From positions 1 through 10,259 of the forward strand of contig JAHBMJ010003469.1 of NCBI GenBank assembly GCA_018398765.1: a DNA stretch of 10,259 nucleotides. Direction: 5' to 3'. The stretch is from Chromera velia. Taxonomy: Eukaryota; Sar; Chromeraceae. A program made the translations under genes and the position numbers. Shown here in pieces: positions 1 through 8,000 of the stretch; position 1 is the stretch's first letter, and each line of letters begins with the position of its first letter. The notes below the pieces were generated by a model. The model searched no databases and was not told the origin of the DNA. It saw only the letters and a program-made list of their open reading frames with translations.

Positions 1-143
1 AAAGTACGAATTCTAACCCCCGGCTGTATGTTTCTTTGCACGGCTGTTTTAGAGCATCCTTCCTGAACATGTGAGATTTTTTTAAAATTTTTTCAAACTT
101 TATTTATTGAACATACGGTATCATCATATATAATCATACAATA

Positions 144-151
144 TCAATATT
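144..151. repeat. Target-site duplication, left copy (TCAATATT)
   Basis: Identical to 386-393 on the other side of the inverted-repeat element. The sequence is AT-rich, as is its surroundings, so a chance match is not excluded, but it sits exactly where a duplication should. Confidence 0.65.
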
Positions 152-385
152 GACCTCCCTGAACCTAACTACCACTTAAAAGTTCAAGCCGCATTTTTGG
201 ATAAGCTTGAAACTCCGCGCCGCAGGCGTGGATCATTTATGGTATCTTGAAAGCCAAAGCCGCATATCTGGACGGTGTTTTGACCATCTACGCCGCAGGC
301 GTGGACGGTCTCTTGAAAAAAGATGCCGCAGATAGAGATGATCTTGATTATGTTTTTTTAAGTGGCACTTAGGTTCAGGGAGGTT
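152..385 (+). mobile_element. Small non-autonomous inverted-repeat DNA transposon (MITE-like), copy 1
   Basis: The ends form terminal inverted repeats of about 30 bases, matching at 27 of 30 positions: the left end reads GACCTCCCTGAACCTAA and the right end, read inward on the other strand, AACCTCCCTGAACCTAA. The element is flanked by a perfect 8-base direct repeat, TCAATATT, at 144-151 and 386-393, the mark of a cut-and-paste insertion. At 234 bases it can hold no transposase, so it must depend on an enzyme encoded elsewhere. Eight-base duplications occur in hAT and in a few other superfamilies; the ends do not let me choose. The interior is an imperfect tandem repeat, listed separately. A related copy lies in the opposite orientation near 1165-1356. 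Confidence 0.75.
188..350 (+). repeat. Imperfect tandem repeat of about 33 bases inside MITE copy 1
   Basis: The core GCCGCA starts at 188, 219, 259, 292 and 325, giving spacings of 31, 40, 33 and 33 bases. Two units carry the longer core GCCGCAGGCGTGGA (219 and 292). Each unit also has a TTGAAA or similar patch downstream. The last three units keep an 11-codon period, so an open frame crosses them with a repeating A-A-x-x-D pattern. Whether this was ever translated is unknown. Confidence 0.65.
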
Positions 386-393
386 TCAATATT
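386..393. repeat. Target-site duplication, right copy (TCAATATT)
   Basis: Identical to 144-151; the pair brackets the 234-base element with no leftover bases. Confidence 0.65.
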
Positions 394-455
394 ATATCCT
401 AAATTATATTATGCATAGCCCGATACCAGTATACGGTCATATATAATATCTCTAT

Positions 456-662
456 TCATTCATCTTCTGAATCAGAATTAGCAAAATTGCTCAACCTGCA
501 GATTTCATGGACTTGCACCTGCGTTTGGTAAGCTCGCACTCTGAAACCGCGCGCTTGACAAAGAGCAAGCCTCTTTTGTTGCTCTTGTCTCTCTGCTTCT
601 CTCTGCTGGGCCTCACTCTGTTCTTCTCCAGCCGCTGCCAGAAAATTTGAAAACGAAGAAGC
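456..662 (-). CDS. Unrecognised protein, probable C-terminal exon with acidic end
   Basis: One minus-strand frame is open from just after a TAA near 663 to a TGA at 458-456. It is rich in Q, E, R and A (EEQSEAQQREAERQEQQKR), which suggests a charged helix or coiled coil, and it ends in NSDSEDE. A plausible 3' splice site (TTTTCAAATTTTCTGGCAG) lies inside at about 630, so the true exon may start there. The stretch YQTQVQVHEI slightly resembles the last helix of UBE2Q-type E2 enzymes. That raises the possibility that it is the end of the PARP-UBC gene further right, but five matches in fourteen residues is weak. A competing frame (691-491) is also open but has a less protein-like composition. 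Confidence 0.4.
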   Translation of the reverse strand, partial: ASSFSNFLAAAGEEQSEAQQREAERQEQQKRLALCQARGFRVRAYQTQVQVHEICRLSNFANSDSEDE

Positions 663-774
663 TTAGGCAGAGCTTGCAAGCGGAGAGGCAACTAAGTCTT
701 GTTGTGATGAAGACACAAGAAGGGGGCCGGGAAGGTGCGGAGACCGTTCGCGAAAATCTGTATTCAAAATTTAT

Positions 775-1032
775 CTACAGTATCTCTCCTGAGTAGGGAG
801 ACCACTGCAGTAGCTGTCTCACATCTGCGTACAAGTTAAACACAATTGCCCTTCCCACTTCCTTAACAGGATTTCTTCCCTCAGTCAGGGTGAAAGAGCG
901 GGCACGAAACTCATTTCTGGCCTCCTGCTTGCTCAGTGAAGACAGACCGTTCACTGAAATTGCTCTTTGTCTCTCTCGCCTTCTCTGCCTTACTACGTTG
1001 GACTGCTGAGTGCATACTACAAATTGATCTCC
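775..1032 (-). CDS. Unrecognised basic protein, probable exon
   Basis: An 85-codon minus-strand frame runs from a TAG-like 3' splice site (pyrimidine tract then CTATAG|GGAG, about 1033) to a TAG at 777-775. The composition looks protein-like: a basic patch (RQRRRERQR, about residues 15-23), a central E/R/S-rich part, and a hydrophobic end (GRAIVFNLYADVRQLL). A GTGAGA donor after ...NLYAD could splice it to the acidic segment at 456-662 instead of using the TAG. I do not recognise the family. It directly abuts MITE-related sequence on its 5' side, so that element may lie in an intron of the same gene. Confidence 0.4.
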   Translation of the reverse strand, partial: GDQFVVCTQQSNVVRQRRRERQRAISVNGLSSLSKQEARNEFRARSFTLTEGRNPVKEVGRAIVFNLYADVRQLLQWSPYSGEIL

Positions 1033-1164
1033 CTATAGGCAGTTGTAGTAGAAGAAGGAGTTTCAGGGTTGTTTAGATCTAGGTTTGGATACACTTGCAC
1101 TTCGGCTAGCACTTCGGGAGACGGGTAAACACGCCTACGCATCTAGATACGCATGTAGCTACGA

Positions 1165-1356
1165 TTTTTTAGACACCTAGCTGCATGCAGCACTGCCTTT
1201 TAAGACACCGCCCATACTTGCGGCACAGCCGGTTAAGACACTGCCTACGCCTGCGGTGCTGCCTTTCAAGACACCGCCCGCGCCTGCGGCGCAGGCGTTC
1301 AAGCCTATCTAAAAATGCGGCCCCACCATTCAAGTAGATCTTAGGTTCAGGGAGGT
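1165..1356 (-). mobile_element. Second, degenerate copy of the inverted-repeat element (opposite orientation)
   Basis: Read on the minus strand from 1356, this starts with the same terminus as copy 1 (ACCTCCCTGAACCTAA) and has GCCGCATTTTTAGATAGGCTTGAA exactly 34 bases further in, as in copy 1. The core then recurs at minus-strand positions 1321, 1290, 1257, 1224 and 1191 (spacings 31, 33, 33, 33). I could not find the opposite inverted end or a flanking duplication. The far boundary is therefore uncertain: the copy may be truncated or diverged, and related sequence may continue to about 1100. Confidence 0.55.
1186..1321 (-). repeat. Tandem repeat of 33 bases inside the second element copy
   Basis: There are five units, with cores GCCGCA, GCCGCA, ACCGCA, GCCGCA and GCTGCA, nearly all spaced by 33 bases. 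Units share a downstream block like GGCGGTGTCTTGAAAGG. One minus-strand frame is open across all of them and yields an arginine/cysteine-rich 11-residue period. That frame differs from the one open in copy 1, which argues against a conserved coding role. Confidence 0.6.
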
Positions 1357-1741
1357 AATTCACTCCTGAGTCCAGGGAGGCCTCTTTGGCCTCTTCAGGT
1401 GTCAGAGCTCAGACGTCCGTTCTTTGCACTCCCTGTGTGTATTGGAGTCGTTTTTTCTACACCAAGCAGCTAGAGAGAGTCTAGAGAGGCGAACTGACGT
1501 CTCCTAGGTAAGTTGGATGGGGTTCAGAAGCGGAAAGAAAGGCAGGGCTCTCTTCTCCTTTCCCCATACGAGGCCAAAATCGTGCAGTGTGGGCGGCGGG
1601 GTCCGGTTTGATTAAGACCCCCCTCATATCCCGCCCGCCCACGTCCGTGCGGAAAAACACAAATAAATATAGTGTCTTATGAGTGTATGTATATACAATG
1701 AATAAGATACTCAAGTAAACACTCTGTGTGAGTTTATAGAT
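1357..1741. other. Stretch without a recognised gene
   Basis: No family is recognised here. A minus-strand frame at 1714-1481 is open for 77 codons with unremarkable composition. A good plus-strand 5' splice consensus (CCTAG|GTAAGT) sits at about 1507/1508, and a plus-strand AATAAA lies at 1662-1667. These could be the edge of an unseen transcript or chance. The minus-strand sequence 1680-1850 is AT-rich and contains AATAAA at 1753-1748. Confidence 0.4.
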
Positions 1742-2033
1742 TTAGTGTTTATTCATAAAGTATGAGCTTTGTATATACTCTTGTTCAGGAGTTATACTAG
1801 ATGAAAGTATGAAAATAATTTCTGAACAGGTGGTAAGTAACCACTCCACACCGACCTCTGCCGGCTGTGCGAACCTCTCCACCAGCTCCTTCCTGAGTCT
1901 GCCGTCTCCGTCGAGAGCCTCCGGAAGGACCCGAACTCTCCAGTGGAAAAGGGAATCTTTCTGGAGTTCGACCTCGAATTCTGTACATCCGTGTCCACAC
2001 ACACAGACAGAGAGAGAGAGGGAGGGAGGGAGG

Positions 2034-2079
<46 letters not shown>

Positions 2080-5000
2080 AAGAGTTGCATTTGATTTTTT
2101 CAATTACATAGCGATAATCATCACTACACATCAGAGTCGAAGAGAGCTCCAGTCTTTCGCAGAACAAGAGCATGCAGGTGGGAGTTTGAGTGGCTCAGAG
2201 AAGCGAGAGGAAGGTCCAGCACCGTGGAGACAAAAAAAGTCGGGAAAGCCATACAAGCGAGGACAAACTCAAGAGAGAGGACGAGAAAGCACAAACGGTC
2301 AGAATAGAGAGACAGACAGACAGACACCGCGGAATAATGCAGGGAAAAACGAAGTGACGGATGCACAAAACGACAGGCATACACAACTGAGATACTGACG
2401 GGTGCAAACAACACATGAAAACAGGCACACCCACCCAGCCATCGCCCCCCCCCCCCCNNNAAACACAGACTGACTGTCACTTGTCGGAGCCTTGCTGAAG
2501 CTTTTGAATTCACTCTGAAGTCTCTTGAGGGTCTCGGCGCTGCACCCTTCAGGAGGCTCCCCGTCTGTCCCCGTCCCACCCTCCAGAAAAGATGACGACA
2601 ACGACGCATCCCCTGTCTGTCCCCCCCCACTCGCCTGAGCTCCGCCTTCCCCAGAGGTCCCGTTCTGCCCCTCCCTTTGTGATCCCGACGTCTTCTTTTT
2701 CTTCGAAAGAATCTTCTGCAGATGATCGCACAACGGAAGCGCACAAAGCTACACCCAAGTTTCAGCGAAGCGGTACACCTACATGAATGCATGCAAAAGC
2801 AAATCAGCCTTACGAAACGGGTTTTCAGACAGGGAACATGAGTAAAAGACAGAGTGCACGGCAGGGACAAAATGAACACGACAGGAATGAATCAAGCCCA
2901 CAAGAGAGCCATACGTGAGGGAGCGAAGGAACAGATAGGAAGACAGAGCGCAAGGCAGAGAGAGAAGCAAAAAATCCATTTCTCTGCAATATCAGCAAGC
3001 GCGACCCACCCCCACTACAGGACGACGCACGCCGACGATCTCCCCAAAGCCAGCAGAGCCAAGGACCTTCGAGAACTGTTCATCATCCAGGGGGTCGGAC
3101 AAAGAACGCTCGTCACACGCTGTGCAAAGAGAACGGTGAATACCATGAACACACACCTTCCGCATACGCTCACTCTTGCTCACTCTTGCACTCATGACAA
3201 CTACTTCTCGGGACCCTTCCGTGACTGCATTCTGGTCGGGTCTTGCATAGCACTGGGTTCTCTCCACTCTCTGCAGGCACGAAGTCAGTTGCGGTGTCCG
3301 TCTCGTTACTGAGCTTCACCCTCTTGACTTGGCGAGACGCATCTTCTCCCTCCGACACCCCCTTGTCTTTTTGTTCTGCCACCAAGTCACCCCTGCCGTC
3401 CTCCTCTGAATCCATCAGAATGTCCTCATCACCCCGAAGCCTCTGCTCAAGAGGACTCATCCCTTCGCTCTGGGAGTCCGGTTCATCCTCCTGCTTCTGG
3501 CGCTTTCCTCTGCTCCTCCCAGCAGCAGCAGACGAACCAGAAGACGAGAAGAATAGACCCTGTCCCCGTCTCCCTCTGTGTTTGCCTACTCCTCCAGCAA
3601 CACCAGTCACGGCACCCGCTCCTTGTGTACCTACTCTCTGCACTCTCTGCCCAGAGAGAGACTGGCTGTGTCCATCTCCAGACTTCCTCTCATCCCCTTC
3701 GAGTTCTTGTTTCTCTTCCTCTTGGGAGAGAGGGAAGGGAAGGGAAATTCTGAGGGAGCAGAAGCCCCCCCCATCGATTCAGTGGAACCTTCGATAGAGA
3801 GAGCAGACGATTGCATGGAAACACACTCTGCGGACACAGGCAGAGGGGCGTCGAGGAAGCTGAAGACCCCCTCAGGCGCCTCCTCCACCCACCCTGCCAA
3901 TTTCGCTTTCTCCTTTTCCCCCTGCATCATCTGCATTGAAACCAGCGGCAAGAATTCTTGAAGGAAATAGACAGCATTCGAACGACCATACGATCAGTTG
4001 ATTCAAACCAAATAGCATTCGTGAAATTTCTCCTTCTAATTCGCTGATGCAGCTGATGGCGGTCCCAGAAAGCAGCGATAAGCAAAAAAAAAAAGCGAAA
4101 AAGACTCTCGTCGGTTTACTTTTCACGAGGCACTCACCCATTTCACCGCGTCTTCCACTCCCAGGTCACTGATGTAGCGCATCGCAATACCATTGTCTGC
4201 ACACATTCACACAAGCAATTAAGAGGATATTACGCGACATCGCTACTGCTGCATGGGTGGCAGAAGCGGAAGGGAAAGCACACCTTCATCAAGAGGGGAC
4301 TAACAGAACGGAGAGAGCTAGGAGGAGTGACAGAGCAATCTGGGGCAGCAACTTCAAAAAACCAAAAGCAATCACCCCCAACTGAGCAACCGACCGTCAA
4401 ACGGAGAGACCACACGATCCCGACGGAAGCACGAGAGAGGGTGAGGAGGGACTGCGAGAAGATACCTGCAAAGCAGTCCGTCAGTCATTTAGTTAAAAAC
4501 GAAAGTGAGCGAACACTCACGAAGTCCAAAAGTGCATTCATCGCATAATTACAGGTGCCGGTGTTTGAGAGTCTATGTATACGCGAACTGACAATGAAGA
4601 ATACGTCAGGGTGAAAGAAACCAAAAAACAGATGCATGGAAGAAGAAAAAATTCCAATCCGACATGCAGCCCAAACGTCGTCCGACAAACCCTCCTCTTC
4701 CCTTCCCGTCCCCGACTGACTCTCAGACAGTGATGAAAAACCACTCACACACAAGCTGATTCACTGACCGAAGGCAAACCGCGCTCTCGTCCTTCACGCA
4801 CCAGATTCCCCCCGACCCTGCCATCGTGTCCCAACAGTCAGGTTGATCGAGTATCTCCACAACTCCCAGGATCAGCTGAGGGCAGCTCTCATCCTGCAGA
4901 CATCAGAAGAGAGATCGAAGGTATGGATTCAAACGCTGGCAAGGGGGGACGAAGAAACTTGCGGAAATCCGAAAACCGCAGGAGCTGCACAGAGACTGTC

Positions 5001-8000
5001 GACGTTGCAAGGACGGAAGAGAGAGGAGAAAGGCTAGGAAAGAAAACTACCTTCAATGCACGGTTTGCTTTATGGCTTCCAAATCTACTTACTGGAACGG
5101 CTTCAGAGTAATCAATGCATTGCTCGCAAAAGAAAGAAAGATTACCTCCAATCGTTCTCAAGAAGGGACGTAAAAACGTCGGGGCTGCTTAATTTACAAT
5201 GAAACTTCATACATCCACGCCAGACGTCCACAAAATTTCGGATACTCACCTTTGCGTAGGGGGTTCGCACCTTGGCAGTGACCCCGTCTCTGGTGGAGAC
5301 GAAGACGCCTCCGCAGTACTGTAGAGCCTTAAAAGCACTGTTGGCACAGTAGATCCCGTCTCCGAAGGCAGCACCTGTACGCACAAGGGGGGAAAGAAGT
5401 GTTTGAGATCTACTCGACACACACACACACACACACACACACAGAGAGAGAGAGAAAGAGGGAGAGGAGGAAGAAAGATAGAGGGGCAGACGGAAAGATC
5501 CAGAGTTTGAACGGTGAAAGAGGGGTTAAGACGGACAACGAAACAAGGAAGACAACCCGAGAGGGGGAGACCTTAAAATAGAAAGGCGGAGAAGAATGCA
5601 GAGAGAGGAAGAAAGAACACAAACGAAACCAACTGACCCACAGATTGCCGACCTGAAGTCATCAGTTCCGATCCGCTCAGGTCCCTCAGCCCATTTCGAA
5701 GAATGGAATAGCTGCATGTACACATCTAGACCGCGTACACACGATCAATGGTGAATTGCCGCACATGTAGATGCGGAACAAAGAATTAAGAACTGTTTCG
5801 TGCTTAGAGCTTTTCAAGGAACAAATATGCGAGAAAACAATGCACCTATTCACTCATATAAGGACGAAGCAGTTCACCTGAAACACCCAGCACTGCCAGA
5901 CGCACAGTCCTCTCTCAAAACGTCCTTGAAAAGAGAAAAAGAAAAAAAGGCAAACCGACCACTTCCACACGGGAGATCCGTGAAAGGCGAAGAAGGACCC
6001 AGAGGATTTCTGTCTCTCTCCTGCGGCACTCTTCCTTCTCTGGAAACGATCTGCAGGCAGAGAGAGACAGGACTCACCCGTGTGCACTACAGAGTACAGA
6101 AGGAGCAAGGACGCAGATTTGTGTGGGGGCAGGAAGGAGACAATCCACAGTTCGCACAGTCGGAGGCAAGAACATCCAGAAAAAGCGAGAGGTGCACATG
6201 AAGGACGAAAGAGACGAAGAGGGAGGGAGGAAGACAGAGAGAGGAAGGGAGAGGAAGACAAGAGAAAGAGAAATTGACCCTCTCGTGTTGCTCCGTTTGA
6301 CAGAACTCCCAGTTGCAGTGTTGTGGGCAGAAGACGCTTCAGCCGTCTCTGAAGATCCGACGGCGCAATGACTTTCAGCGTCAGAGGACATGAGGACATC
6401 ACGAAGTAGACCAGTCGGTAGAGATCTTCAGTCTTCATCGGTCTCTCCGATTTCCACCTTTTTTTCCCATTACCTTCCTCCGCTCCATCCTGTTCCTCGT
6501 AGATCTTTGTAGTCGAGAAGGCAAGATGGTTGCGGAGGATTTCCTCTCTGTTCTCGATCTGTAGTTGAGCTCGCTCATCTGGCGAGAGAGAAAGGACGAT
6601 TCTCTGAAGCTCTCCGGCAGATGGAAGGACTGCAAGTAGCTGGAGGAGACCTTCTGCATCCTTGCGGTTTTCCTTCCTCCTCTCACTGGCCACACACACA
6701 GGCTCACTTAAACCCTGTTCCGCCGGTACTCCCAACAGAGAGCTGATCGGAATGCCCCCAAATTGAGAAGAGCCCCGAGGGTTGCCGAAAAGCCTGTACG
6801 CGCAGTTTTGCACAGTCCTCAAGTGCCTGTCAATCTGAGCCTTTCTTGCATGGAGGTCTACAGAAGACGCCACGGGGGAACCGGCACCGGGACCCTCTGT
6901 CATCAGGTGGGGCGGCCAGGGGTCCACCCAAATCTTTTCGACAGGCAGCTGGACGGACGCAGCACCGAGAAGACTCAAATGAAGCTCCAGTAAGATCTGT
7001 GACTCTTCAGTATGGAAAACAGAACCGGCAATTTCCGTAGAGAGGCAGTCGAAGCGCTGAGAGAACAGTTCCATGCAAAACTGATCTCTGCAGGTGGTCA
7101 GCAGACTTCCAGGCACTCGAAACGTTTCCTCGAGACACATCACACAGCGCTTTGTGATGGATCGGAAGGAAGATCTGAAGTGATCAACAAGGCTGAGGAA
7201 GAAGGGGGGCCCAACCGCACGAGTCACTGACGCGTCTCGGTGTGCTTTTTTGAGGAGTTCGAGAATTCTGCGAATGATACATGGAAGCAGAAAGTTACAA
7301 GCAAAGCTTTCCTTCTGCCTCTGTTGTATTGCTTTTGTTATCTCGATGTATTCTGTTTGGTCTTCTTCTGCGGTCTGCTGCTGCATTGACTCGTCTGGCA
7401 CTTCTCCCCTCCAACACCTTCGTTGATTACGAGGTCGGGGGCATGAGAAAGTCCAGAAGACGAAGATGAAGACGAAGAAGAGTCAGCCAACAAAGGGCCC
7501 TCCCACCAGACTGAAAAACCGCCACTTGGATGAGCTCTTCTTCCAGTGCATCCTTCAGCTCAGGAGCGACCATTGCCTGCACGCATCACGCGTGGTCATC
7601 TTTGTGAATGCAAAGAAAGCAGGAAAGAAATGGGCAGCAAGAGTCGACTCCGGGAAATCTATCTTTATCTTTGCGTCAGTCGGGATTTGCTGACCTTGAT
7701 GGAGAAGACGAGCGCAATGGTGAGCGGCTGTCGCAAGTCGAGGTCCAGAGTTTGGAGTCTCTCGAGTTCCCTTCCGTCGAAGGAGCACAGGAAAGAAGGC
7801 AGCAGAGAGACCTGCACGAGGCCCAAAGAAGGTTCGACAGAGATTCTCCACATTCTTGAGAGGGCATCTCCCTCAGTGGCCCTCCTCGCAGAAGCCTCCG
7901 AGGCCTCTTGGACAGCTCTGCAAATTGCAGAATCGCGGTAAGAGACAGTATCAGCTCTGGAGCCTCCTACTCGATGGAGGAGAATCTTGGAAAGAATCGG

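Larger units (their letters stand above)
1981..2480 (-). other. Intron of PARP-UBC gene with assembly gap and GA microsatellite
   Basis: This is a 500-base stretch between the two UBC exons. It contains a plus-strand GA/GGGA microsatellite (about 2007-2080), a run of 13 C (2445-2457) and NNN at 2458-2460. The true length of the gap is unknown. Long open frames here come from the repeat and are not genes. Confidence 0.6.

Noticed and set aside
188-350. CRISPR array
   Set aside because: The repeats are diverged tandem units without unique spacers, and the window is eukaryotic in character.
1021-1050. Left inverted end of the second MITE copy (GATCTCCCTATAGG)
   Set aside because: It matches only the first nine bases with one difference, lacks a matching 8-base flank, and overlaps a good splice acceptor and coding frame.
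1481-1714. 77-codon minus-strand frame as the missing UBC exon
   Set aside because: It has no proline-rich Y-P-F-x-P-P pattern and no cysteine in the right context.
1742-2398. Overlapping open frames on both strands with S-L-S-L or R-E-R-E runs
   Set aside because: They are produced by the GA microsatellite; only the short part at 1980-1856 on the minus strand has real protein character.
2124-2879. 251-codon minus-strand frame across the N gap
   Set aside because: It includes the gap and has no protein-like composition; another frame of the same strand (2715-2481) carries the exon.
2854-3797. Plus-strand frames of 152 and 184 codons opposite the linker
   Set aside because: Antisense shadows of low-complexity coding and intron; no motif and no splice or start context.
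5854-7401. A 515-codon minus-strand open frame as one uninterrupted protein
   Set aside because: Beyond 6279 it becomes a run of L, S and F from pyrimidine-rich intron, and a phase-matching splice (6279 to 6050) gives a much better match to the PARP family. The frame happens to stay open through the intron.
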